From assembly GCF_005938625.1 (NCBI RefSeq), contig NZ_VCNJ01000025.1:1-54177 (forward strand): a stretch of 54,177 nucleotides of DNA, given 5' to 3'. The notes under the pieces were generated by a model that made no database searches, had not been told where the DNA came from, and worked only from the letters and a program-made list of their open reading frames with translations. The DNA is from Pseudomonas fluorescens (lineage in GTDB: Bacteria > Pseudomonadota > Gammaproteobacteria > Pseudomonadales > Pseudomonadaceae). How positions within the stretch are numbered: the first letter of the stretch is position 1; each line of letters begins with the position of its first letter. This document shows, in pieces, positions 1 through 8,157 of this stretch. Made by a program: the position numbers and the translations under genes.

Positions 1-106
1 TGTTTCATCTCCCTTTCGGCTTCGATGAACTGAAGCAACCCGCTGTCGAAACCTACATAACTCATTGAATCTCAAGGAGTTTTCCGTTTCGACTGCGCCG
101 GAAGTG
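1..106 (-). other. Probable 5' leader of an rRNA operon (partial)
   Basis: This is the stretch downstream of the strong promoter at 113-140 on the minus strand and it runs off the window edge. It has no plausible coding frame. Its content and place beside msrQ fit the untranslated leader ahead of 16S rRNA. I cannot see boxA or the mature 16S start, so the identity is inferred from the promoter and from known gene order. Confidence 0.55.
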
Positions 107-112
107 GGGCGA

Positions 113-140
113 ATTATAGACATCTGAAATCTGCCGTCAA
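113..140 (-). promoter_or_regulatory. Strong sigma-70 promoter, probably the rRNA operon promoter
   Basis: On the minus strand there is a -35 TTGACG (bases 135-140), a 16-nt spacer and a perfect -10 TATAAT (113-118), followed by a GC-rich discriminator. The remaining bases down to 1 contain no gene and read like a Pseudomonas 16S rRNA leader. In P. aeruginosa an rRNA operon sits beside msrPQ, which supports the reading. The promoter begins 3 bases after the msrQ stop codon and I see no terminator between them. The rRNA genes themselves lie outside the window. Confidence 0.75.
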
Positions 141-143
141 CCG

Positions 144-767
144 TTAATTTCGCTTTTCTTGCAAAACCGGCTTTTTAGCCAGCAAACGCGGGATACGACG
201 CGTCACTGGCGGGATACGCAGCAGCAGAAGCACCGCACCTATAAAGGCATAGATCGCCCACTCCTCAAGATCGGCGCGCACGATCCACAGCATATGGAGC
301 AAACCCAGACCCAGAATCACGTACACCAACCGATGCAACTTCTTCCAGCGTGAGCCCAAACGACGTTGACTGTAGCGATTGGACGTCACCGCTAACGCCA
401 ACAGACCAAGGAAACCCAACGCCCCGACTATTATGTAAGGCCGCTTGCGCAACTCGACCGCCAGCTGCGACCAATCGAACCCCAGGATAAACGCCATATA
501 GCTGCACAAATGCAAAACCACATAGGCAAAACACCAAAGCCCCAACTGCCGGCGAACCGCAACCCACCCCGCCCAACCAGTGAGCTTCTGTAGCGGCGTC
601 ATGCTCAGAGTGATCAGCAACAACACCAACGTCCCCAAGCCCAGCCGATCCACCAACACCTTGCCGGGATCCGGCCCGAGTAATTCCTCGAGCGCTTGAT
701 ACAACCACAGCATTGGCCAGATAGCCGCAGCAATGAATACGCCTATACGCCAGAACGGAAATCGCAT
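144..767 (-). CDS. msrQ: Heme-binding membrane subunit MsrQ of the methionine sulfoxide reductase system
   Basis: MsrQ is the inner-membrane heme b protein that passes electrons from the respiratory chain to periplasmic MsrP, which repairs oxidised methionines in envelope proteins. The 207-residue protein is almost entirely hydrophobic, with about six membrane segments and the ferric-reductase-like fold of the YedZ family. Histidines in the central helices (in the VVLHLCSYM and KKLHRLVYV stretches) are the likely heme ligands. The ATG overlaps the msrP stop codon in a TGATG junction, so the two are translationally coupled in the order msrP-msrQ. Length is normal for the family. Confidence 0.95.
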   Translation of the reverse strand: MRFPFWRIGVFIAAAIWPMLWLYQALEELLGPDPGKVLVDRLGLGTLVLLLITLSMTPLQKLTGWAGWVAVRRQLGLWCFAYVVLHLCSYMAFILGFDWSQLAVELRKRPYIIVGALGFLGLLALAVTSNRYSQRRLGSRWKKLHRLVYVILGLGLLHMLWIVRADLEEWAIYAFIGAVLLLLRIPPVTRRIPRLLAKKPVLQEKRN

Positions 768-1780
768 CAGTAGTTCTTCCGCAGATCGAGCCCTGTATAT
801 AAAGAAGCAACTTCATCCGAATAGCCGTTGAACATTTGCGTATCACGCACATTCGGCTTGAACAGACTGTTCGGCAGACGTCGCTCCCGTGCCTGCGTCC
901 AGCGCGGGTGATCAACCGTCGGGTTCACATTCGCGTAGAAGCCGTACTCATCCGCCGCAATGCTTTGCCAAGTCGTCTTCGGCTGCTCGCTGACTAAGCT
1001 GATACGCACGATCGATTTGACGCTCTTGAAGCCATATTTCCACGGCACCACCAAGCGCAATGGCGCGCCATTCTGGTTCGGCAACTCTCGGCCGTACATG
1101 CCCACTGCCAGAATCGCCAACGGATTCATTGCCTCATCCAGTCGCAAGCCTTCTACATAAGGCCAGTCGATCAAAGCGAAACCGGAGCGCTGACCAGGCA
1201 TGCTTTTTGGATCCTGCAAAGTTTCAAAGCGGATGTATTTAGCGTTGGATGTCGGTTCGACCTGTTTGAGTAGCGCCGAAATCGGAAAACCTATCCACGG
1301 AATGACCATCGACCACGCTTCTACACAGCGCAAGCGATAGATTCGTTCTTCCAGTTGATAAGGCTTCATGAAATCTTCCAGCGTATAACGCCCTGGCTTA
1401 CCCACCTCCCCGTCGATCACTACGCTCCATGGTTCGGTTTTCAGCGATCCGGCATTCGCTGCCGGATCGCCTTTGTCGGTACCGAATTCATAGAAGTTGT
1501 TGTAGTGGGTGGCGTCTTTATAAGGCGTGATCGCCTCATCCTTGACGTTGACCGCTCCCCATTTAGTAGAAGACAGCTTGTCGTTAAACCAGGCAGGCGC
1601 TTTACCGGATTCGACATCGGCGTAACGCACGGCATCGTCGGCATTGGCCCAGCGTGGCAGGCTACTGACGGCGATCCCGGCAGCAGTGGCCCCGAGTAAT
1701 TGGCGGCGAGAGAGATAAGCGGATTCAGGCGTGACATCCGACTCGTGGCAGTCGGACGCTTTGGGGACTTTGATCAACAT
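767..1780 (-). CDS. msrP: Protein-methionine-sulfoxide reductase catalytic subunit MsrP
   Basis: This periplasmic molybdopterin enzyme reduces both stereoisomers of methionine sulfoxide in proteins, with MsrQ as electron donor. The start at 1780 gives 337 residues; the frame stays open upstream, but that extension is cysteine-rich and unlike the family. A twin-arginine signal is visible (S-R25-R26-Q-L-L-G, then a hydrophobic stretch, with an A-N-A cleavage site near residue 47), so the protein is exported folded by Tat. Cys152 in the R-L-R-C-V-E-A-W motif is the expected molybdenum ligand. msrQ follows with a one-base overlap. Confidence 0.96.
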   Translation of the reverse strand: MLIKVPKASDCHESDVTPESAYLSRRQLLGATAAGIAVSSLPRWANADDAVRYADVESGKAPAWFNDKLSSTKWGAVNVKDEAITPYKDATHYNNFYEFGTDKGDPAANAGSLKTEPWSVVIDGEVGKPGRYTLEDFMKPYQLEERIYRLRCVEAWSMVIPWIGFPISALLKQVEPTSNAKYIRFETLQDPKSMPGQRSGFALIDWPYVEGLRLDEAMNPLAILAVGMYGRELPNQNGAPLRLVVPWKYGFKSVKSIVRISLVSEQPKTTWQSIAADEYGFYANVNPTVDHPRWTQARERRLPNSLFKPNVRDTQMFNGYSDEVASLYTGLDLRKNY

Positions 1781-1844
1781 GGCAACTCCGCAGGCTTTGG
1801 AGGACAGATGCACCCATAGACTGCGGAGTATGCGGGAAATTACA

Positions 1845-2702
1845 TCACTCGGCTTTTTTGTGCCGACGAAGATGCAACAGGTACTGCACCGGGCCAGAAG
1901 CGGCGTAGGCGAGGAACACCAGCAGCAGAATACGCGGTGGATCGCTGAAGACCACGGCGAACACCAGCACCACCGCAAGGATCGCCACGAACGGTACGCG
2001 CCCCTTCAGATCCAGCTCTTTAAAGCTGTTGTACTTGATATTGCTGACCATCAGCATGCCGGCAGCCGCGACCATCAGCGCGACCAGGAACGACATCTTC
2101 GAACCCTGAATGCCGTAATCGCTGAACGCCCAGACAATACCCGCAACCACACCCGCTGCTGCCGGACTGGCCAGACCGATGAAGTAGCGTTTATCAGCGG
2201 TGCCCACTTGGGTGTTGAAGCGCGCCAAACGCAACGCAGCGCCCGCAACATAGATGAAGGCGACCATCCAGCCAACCTTGCCCATGTCGCCCAACGCCCA
2301 GCCGAACGCCAGCAGCGCCGGGGCAACACCGAACGCAACCATGTCCGACAGCGAGTCGTATTCGGCACCGAAAGCACTTTGCGTATTGGTCATGCGTGCC
2401 ACACGACCATCAAGGCCGTCGAGCACCATGGCGACGAAAATCGCGATCGCGGCGAACGCGAAATACTTGCTCGCATTCGCCGAGTCACCGGCACTCAACG
2501 CAGCCTGGGCGCTCATGGAGTTGATGATGGAGTAAAACCCTGCGAACAGGTTCGCAGTGGTGAACAGATTCGGCAGCAGATAGATACCACGATGCCGGAC
2601 TTTACGACCTTCTGCGTCGTGCCCTTCTTCGATGTGTTCATCGATGGGCAGCAGGCTTTCGGCGTCAGAAGCCTTGTTCGGCTCTTCGGGACGTTCGCTC
2701 AT
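1845..2702 (-). CDS. pssA: CDP-diacylglycerol--serine O-phosphatidyltransferase
   Basis: PssA makes phosphatidylserine from CDP-diacylglycerol and serine, the first step to phosphatidylethanolamine. The 285-residue protein has a hydrophilic N-terminal 40 residues and then multiple membrane segments, as in the PssA type related to Bacillus rather than the soluble E. coli enzyme. The CDP-alcohol phosphotransferase signature is complete: D98-G-x2-A102-R103-x8-G112-x3-D116-x3-D120. I place the start at 2702 because an AAGG lies 8 bases upstream; an in-frame ATG at 2708 sits too close to that site. It is downstream of ilvC in the same direction but separated by a terminator. Confidence 0.94.
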   Translation of the reverse strand: MSERPEEPNKASDAESLLPIDEHIEEGHDAEGRKVRHRGIYLLPNLFTTANLFAGFYSIINSMSAQAALSAGDSANASKYFAFAAIAIFVAMVLDGLDGRVARMTNTQSAFGAEYDSLSDMVAFGVAPALLAFGWALGDMGKVGWMVAFIYVAGAALRLARFNTQVGTADKRYFIGLASPAAAGVVAGIVWAFSDYGIQGSKMSFLVALMVAAAGMLMVSNIKYNSFKELDLKGRVPFVAILAVVLVFAVVFSDPPRILLLVFLAYAASGPVQYLLHLRRHKKAE

Positions 2703-2805
2703 GGACATTACCTTGCAACGGTTTGAAGAAAATTCGACAGGTGCTTGAGGACGACAGTTCGGCCACAAACGCTGCAGCTTTATACCAGAACCACCGCCTC
2801 AAACG

Positions 2806-2833
2806 AAAAAACGCGGCCGAGGCCGCGTTTTTT
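2806..2833 (-). terminator. Rho-independent terminator after ilvC
   Basis: A GC-rich stem (ACGCGGCC paired with GGCCGCGT across a GA loop) is flanked by six A and six T residues, so it can act on both strands. It lies 19 bases downstream of the ilvC stop and ends the ilvI-ilvH-ilvC unit before pssA. Confidence 0.9.
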
Positions 2834-2851
2834 CATACAAGGGACAACGAC

Positions 2852-3868
<1,017 letters not shown>

Positions 3869-3916
3869 GAATTTCCCCTATATATCCAGGCCGTTCAGGC
3901 CATTCGCTAATTTGGT

Positions 3917-4408
3917 TTAGATGCTGAGTACTTTGTCGCCGCGGGCAATGCCGGTCACGCCGCTGCGGACGGTTTCCAGAATCGATGCGGTGCCGATGGA
4001 CTGAATGAAGCTGTCGAGCTTGTCGCTGGTACCGGTCAGTTGAACGGTATACACGCTGGCACTGACGTCGACGATCTGTCCACGGTAAATATCGGTGGTG
4101 CGTTTGATCTCGGCGCGCTGGGCGCCAGTGGCCTTGACCTTGACCAGCATCAGTTCGCGCTCGATGTGAGCGCTTTCCGACAGGTCCACCAGCTTGACCA
4201 CTTCGATCAGCTTGTTCAGGTTTTTGGTGATCTGCTCGATGACTTCATCGTGGCCAACAGTGGTCAGAGTCAGACGCGACAGGGTCGGGTCTTCGGTCGG
4301 GGCCACGGTCAGGCTTTCGATGTTGTAGTTGCGCTGCGAGAACAGGCCGACTACGCGAGACAAAGCGCCGGGTTCGTTTTCCAGAAGCAAGGAAATAATG
4401 TGCCGCAT
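3917..4408 (-). CDS. ilvH: Acetolactate synthase small (regulatory) subunit
   Basis: IlvH binds the large subunit IlvI, stimulates it and confers valine feedback inhibition. The start at 4408 gives the canonical 163 residues beginning MRHIISLLLENE; the frame extends 10 codons upstream into the ilvI end but nothing supports that. An N-terminal ACT domain (about residues 4-76, with the NYNIESLTV signature) is followed by the C-terminal ACT-like domain. It begins 2 bases after the ilvI stop, so the two subunits are coupled. Confidence 0.97.
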   Translation of the reverse strand: MRHIISLLLENEPGALSRVVGLFSQRNYNIESLTVAPTEDPTLSRLTLTTVGHDEVIEQITKNLNKLIEVVKLVDLSESAHIERELMLVKVKATGAQRAEIKRTTDIYRGQIVDVSASVYTVQLTGTSDKLDSFIQSIGTASILETVRSGVTGIARGDKVLSI

Positions 4409-4410
4409 GA

Positions 4411-6135
4411 TTAAGTACGCTCCGTCTTGCTCAGCCACATATCGCGCATCGAGCCGTCTTTGATCTGCATCGGATAGACGTGCTCGCTGGTGTCGACCGA
4501 AACGTCGATGATCACCAGGCGATCCTTCATGGCGAACGCTTCTGCCATCTTCGACTTCAAATCTTTCGATTCGGTGATGCGTACGCCAACGTGGCCATAG
4601 GCTTCAGCCAGCTTGACGAAGTCAGGCAGCGATTCCATGTAGGAGTGCGAGTGACGGCTGCCGTAGCTCATGTCCTGCCACTGACGAACCATCCCCAGAA
4701 CACCGTTGTTCAGGATGACGATTTTGACTGGCAAGCCATATTGCAGGCAGGTCGACAGTTCCTGAATGTTCATCTGGATACTGCCTTCACCGGTGACGCA
4801 GGCAACGTCGTCATCCGGGAAGCTCAACTTGATGCCCATGGCCGCCGGGAAACCGAAGCCCATGGTGCCCAGACCACCGGAGTTGATCCAGCGATTCGGC
4901 TTGTTGAACGTGTAGTACTGCGCCGCGAACATCTGGTGCTGACCGACGTCGGAAGTGATGAAGGCATCGCCCTTGGTCACTTCGCAGAGGGTTTCGATCA
5001 CGGTCTGCGGCTTGATCTTGCTGCCGTCGCCCTTTTCGTAAGGGAACAGGCCGCGATCACCGCGCCATTCATCCACCTGCTTCCACCAACTGGCCACGGA
5101 CTCTTTGTTCGGGGTCTCGCCGATTTCCTTGAGGATCGCGACCATTTCGGTCAGGACGCTCTCGACCGGACCAACGATTGGCACGTCGGCCTTGATGGTC
5201 TTGGAAATCGAGGCAGGGTCGATGTCGATGTGGATGATCTTGGCGTTCGGGCAGAACTTCGCCGCGCCGTTGATCACACGATCGTCGAAACGCGCGCCGA
5301 CCGCGAGGATCACGTCAGCATGGTGCATCGCCAGGTTGGCGGTGTAGCTGCCGTGCATGCCGAGCATGCCGATGAACTGACGATCAGTCCCCGGGAAACC
5401 ACCCAGGCCCATCAACGTGTTGGTCACGGGCAGGTTGAGCATTTTTGCCAGTTCGGTCAGCGGTGCGGAACCGTTGCCGAGAATCACGCCGCCGCCGGAG
5501 TACATGACCGGACGCTTGGCCGCCAGGAGCATTTCTGCCGCCTTGCGGATTTGCCCGGAGTGACCGCGAACGGCCGGACTGTAGGAACGCAGCTTGGCTT
5601 TCTTCGGGAAGATATATTCGAACTTCTCGGCCGGGTTGGTCATGTCTTTCGGGATATCGACCACGACCGGGCCCGGACGACCGGATTGCGCCAGGTAGAA
5701 GGCCTTCTTCATGACTTCCGGGATTTCCGAAGCGTGCTTGATCATGAAGCTGTGCTTCACGATCGGCCGGGAGATACCGATCATGTCGGTTTCCTGGAAC
5801 GCGTCGGTGCCGACCATGGTGCTTGGCACCTGACCGGAAATGATCACCATTGGAATCGAGTCCATATAGGCGGTCGCGATACCGGTAATGGCGTTTGTGG
5901 CGCCAGGACCGGACGTCACCAATACCACGCCGGCTTTACCGGTGGCACGGGCATAACCGTCAGCCATATGGGTTGCCGCTTGTTCGTGACGAACCAGGAT
6001 GTGAGTCACTTCCGGTTCTTTGAACAGGGCATCGTAAACATGCAGGAGAGCACCACCCGGGTACCCGTAGATATATTTGACGCCTTCGTCACGCAAAAAG
6101 CGGACGAGCATCTCACCGCCAGATAAAAGCTCCAC
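4411..6135 (-). CDS. ilvI: Acetolactate synthase large (catalytic) subunit, biosynthetic
   Basis: This thiamine-diphosphate enzyme joins two pyruvates, or pyruvate and 2-oxobutyrate, to start branched-chain amino-acid synthesis. The 574-residue protein has the three usual domains. The catalytic glutamate is E51 in V-R-H-E-Q, and the cofactor motif G-E-G-S with the downstream I-L-N-N-G lies in the C-terminal third. Two GTG codons compete for the start, at 6144 and 6135; AGAGG directly abuts the first but is 9 bases from the second, so I choose 6135. A long untranslated leader and a candidate promoter lie upstream. Confidence 0.95.
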   Translation of the reverse strand: MELLSGGEMLVRFLRDEGVKYIYGYPGGALLHVYDALFKEPEVTHILVRHEQAATHMADGYARATGKAGVVLVTSGPGATNAITGIATAYMDSIPMVIISGQVPSTMVGTDAFQETDMIGISRPIVKHSFMIKHASEIPEVMKKAFYLAQSGRPGPVVVDIPKDMTNPAEKFEYIFPKKAKLRSYSPAVRGHSGQIRKAAEMLLAAKRPVMYSGGGVILGNGSAPLTELAKMLNLPVTNTLMGLGGFPGTDRQFIGMLGMHGSYTANLAMHHADVILAVGARFDDRVINGAAKFCPNAKIIHIDIDPASISKTIKADVPIVGPVESVLTEMVAILKEIGETPNKESVASWWKQVDEWRGDRGLFPYEKGDGSKIKPQTVIETLCEVTKGDAFITSDVGQHQMFAAQYYTFNKPNRWINSGGLGTMGFGFPAAMGIKLSFPDDDVACVTGEGSIQMNIQELSTCLQYGLPVKIVILNNGVLGMVRQWQDMSYGSRHSHSYMESLPDFVKLAEAYGHVGVRITESKDLKSKMAEAFAMKDRLVIIDVSVDTSEHVYPMQIKDGSMRDMWLSKTERT

Positions 6136-6395
6136 GTTGTTCACCTCTAAAACGCCAGAATACCGTCCACAAAAAAGGGGCGGGTCTTAATAGGTTTACT
6201 TCTCGGCAGAGCATGAGCGACGGTGGTCGCCGACTACGTCAGCACTGACTGAGCAAGTATTGGGATCGTCCCAAGTGTTGCGGGCCTTTCCCACCCAGCG
6301 CGAGGTAACGCGTTGCGGGTGTAACAGGTCGGCGCGGATGTGCGCCTCATGATCTACCGAGTGGGTCTGCTTCTGGCAGTCCCTCTACAGCGGAC
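6136..6395 (-). other. Long 5' leader of the ilv operon
   Basis: This is a gene-free stretch of about 260 bases between the candidate promoter and ilvI. It contains a 15-base palindrome at 6260-6274 (TTGGGATCGTCCCAA) and a possible 38-codon minus-strand reading frame at 6234-6350 whose last 14 codons include six for Leu, Ile or Val. No terminator with a U-tract that could pair is evident, so attenuation is possible but not shown. The CCCCTTTTTT at about 6171-6180 lacks an upstream partner. Confidence 0.35.
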
Positions 6396-6400
6396 TTTGG

Positions 6401-6429
6401 ATTCTTCTGTTTCGCCCTCTCCAAGTCAA
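6401..6429 (-). promoter_or_regulatory. Candidate sigma-70 promoter of the ilvI-ilvH-ilvC operon
   Basis: On the minus strand a TTGACT (6424-6429) and an AAGAAT (6401-6406) are separated by 17 bases. The -35 is good and the -10 matches four of six positions. If used, the transcript would have a leader of about 260 bases before ilvI. Confidence 0.5.
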
Positions 6430-6534
6430 GTCGTCTATGTGGTTAATTGTGGGTAAGCACATGAGAACGCAAGAAAAAACCTGAAAACCGCTACTCTGTT
6501 AGTATCAATTGCGCAATTTTGCCAAGGAATCAGC

Positions 6535-6951
6535 ATGCGAACGCTCCTCCTGACTCTGCTGATCGGCCTCAGCCCGTGGTGCATGGCCGCTCAAATCTAC
6601 AAATGGGTCGATGCCCAAGGCGTTACGCACTTCGATGCGCAGCCGCCACCGGGTCAGACGTCGACTACTTTGCAGACGCCCTCCTCGCCCCCGCCGAAAC
6701 CTGTGGCAATGCCGGGCAGTGGCGTGCTCGGTGATCAGAAGGCTATCGATGACAAGGTGAAGAAGCAGGTTGTGGATCAACAGGCACAGCTCAAGCAGTT
6801 TTGCGAACAGGCTCGGACGAACCTTGCGCAGTTGCAGAACAATCCGCGATTGAGGGAAGAGGTGGAGGGACAGTTGCGCCGACTGGACGAGGCACAGCGG
6901 CAGGAGCGCATTGTCGAGGCTCAGAAACAGATAGCCGAGAATTGCCAATAG
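6535..6951 (+). CDS. DUF4124 domain-containing secreted protein
   Basis: A 138-residue protein of unknown function with a Sec signal peptide (cleavage probably after residue 18, before Q-I-Y-K-W). Residues 19 to about 60 form a DUF4124 domain, recognised by the Y-K-W-V-D-x-x-G-V-T-H-F pattern. A proline-rich linker follows, and residues 70-138 are charged and helical (Q, E, K, R), probably a coiled coil. An AAGGA sits 8 bases before the ATG. It is divergent from the ilv operon and its 3' side runs into a palindromic repeat. Such proteins are common and uncharacterised in Pseudomonas. Confidence 0.85.
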   Translation: MRTLLLTLLIGLSPWCMAAQIYKWVDAQGVTHFDAQPPPGQTSTTLQTPSSPPPKPVAMPGSGVLGDQKAIDDKVKKQVVDQQAQLKQFCEQARTNLAQLQNNPRLREEVEGQLRRLDEAQRQERIVEAQKQIAENCQ

Positions 6952-6964
6952 GCATCTGCAGGAC

Positions 6965-7045
6965 TGTAGGAGCTGTCGAGTGAAACGAGGCTGCGATCTT
7001 TTGACTTTGAAGATCAAAAGATCGCAGCCTTCGGCAGCTCTTACA
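6965..7045. repeat. Intergenic palindromic repeat, TGTAGGAGCTG family
   Basis: A long inverted repeat begins TGTAGGAGCTG and ends CAGCTCTTACA, with inner arms CTGCGATCTTTTGA and its complement. The outer left arm differs from the right, so the stem is interrupted. The same family recurs at 29286, 33905, 41550 and 48716. Confidence 0.9.
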
Positions 7046-7056
7046 CAGATTCGGTA

Positions 7057-7392
7057 TCAGCGCGAGGCAGTGATCAGCAGGTCAAACTCTTTGAGCAGCA
7101 CCTGCAACTGACGATCCTTGCCCTGCAGATTGCGCTGGGCGAAGACCATTTCAGCCATTTCCTGAATCCCTGAAGCATTCGGCAATGGCAGATCCTGTTC
7201 GAGGATCATCTTCATGCGCGGCAGGAAGATCCATTGCAGCCACTGCTCGAAGTCGAGTGTATCGACCGAAAACGGCTCGACACTGCTCAACGCTTCGGCC
7301 GACGGCTGAACTTCGTCCCACCAACCCTGAGTGCGCAGTTCACGCTCGATCAGCAACAACTGATCGGCGACTTTCGGGAAACGGGCATCCAT
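7057..7392 (-). CDS. YqcC family protein
   Basis: A 111-residue protein of the YqcC (formerly DUF446) family, function unknown. It is helical and rich in W, F and L (W-L-Q-W-I-F-L-P-R-M is the family signature, about residues 48-57). I choose the ATG at 7392 because it forms a TGATG overlap with the stop of the upstream lpoP-like gene; a GTG one codon earlier is also possible. Coupling to the PBP1b activator suggests coordinated expression with the cell-wall genes, but no direct role is known. Confidence 0.85.
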   Translation of the reverse strand: MDARFPKVADQLLLIERELRTQGWWDEVQPSAEALSSVEPFSVDTLDFEQWLQWIFLPRMKMILEQDLPLPNASGIQEMAEMVFAQRNLQGKDRQLQVLLKEFDLLITASR

Positions 7393-8141
7393 CACAGCGA
7401 AACCTTGGCCTTCTGGCGGGCCTGAGCAGCGCCGGCGGAATCGCCTTGTTTCTCACGGGACTGGGCAATGATTTCCCACAGGTTGGCTTGCAGGTCCGGG
7501 CGACCGTTGGCCATGGTTAGCGCACGACGGGCGAACTGCTCGGCTTGCGGCGCATCACCTTGAGCCATGCGCACCTGCGCCAGGCGATAAAGCACTTGCG
7601 GCTCACGCGGAGCGACACGCTGGGCACGCTCCAGGCTCGACGATGCACCGTTGAGGTCGCCGCCGGCCTGTTGCTGTTGCGCAGTGGTCAGCAAAGCGAG
7701 TACCGGACCGTCCAACTGCTCGTCGGCCGACAGACCACCGCCACTGCTCGCCGAAGGAATGCCGCTCGGCGTCGACGGCATGCTGTAGCTGCCGGAGCTG
7801 ATCGGTGCCGACTCAACTGCCGAAGGGTTATACGGCCCCGGCGTGATACCACCGGACGCCGGACCCGGCACGATTGGCGAGGAGCTGATCGGCGCAGAAG
7901 TCGTCGCGCCACCACCCGGCACCATCACCACCACGCCAGTATCACCTTGCGGAATCGCCTGAGTCTGGCCCTGCGCAGGGCGCTTGACCGTCGTTTGACG
8001 GAAGCCGCCATTGGCCGAAATACGTTCGCTGTTGGACACCGCAGTACCGGAATCAACCACCGGAATCGAACCACGCTGTACGGAAGAGCAGCCGCTGAGC
8101 AAAGCCACGGCGGTCACCGCTGGAATCAACCATTTGTTCAC
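7392..8141 (-). CDS. lpoP: TPR outer-membrane lipoprotein, probable PBP1b activator LpoP
   Basis: In P. aeruginosa the lipoprotein encoded beside mrcB, LpoP, activates the PBP1b peptidoglycan synthase from the outer membrane; it has a TPR fold and is unrelated to E. coli LpoB. This 249-residue protein has a lipobox L-L-S-G-C with Cys18. A Ser/Pro/Gly-rich disordered linker of roughly 100 residues follows, then a C-terminal helical-repeat domain (about residues 140-245) of TPR type. The linker would let a tethered domain span the periplasm. The gene lies 16 bases after mrcB. The name rests on domain layout and position. Confidence 0.82.
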   Translation of the reverse strand: MNKWLIPAVTAVALLSGCSSVQRGSIPVVDSGTAVSNSERISANGGFRQTTVKRPAQGQTQAIPQGDTGVVVMVPGGGATTSAPISSSPIVPGPASGGITPGPYNPSAVESAPISSGSYSMPSTPSGIPSASSGGGLSADEQLDGPVLALLTTAQQQQAGGDLNGASSSLERAQRVAPREPQVLYRLAQVRMAQGDAPQAEQFARRALTMANGRPDLQANLWEIIAQSREKQGDSAGAAQARQKAKVSL

Positions 8142-8157
8142 TTGAAACCCTCTTTGC

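Noticed and set aside
4480..6126. 548-codon open frame opposite ilvI
   Set aside because: A shadow of the ilvI coding sequence; the translation is rich in His, Asp, Gly and Val as expected for an antisense frame at this base composition.
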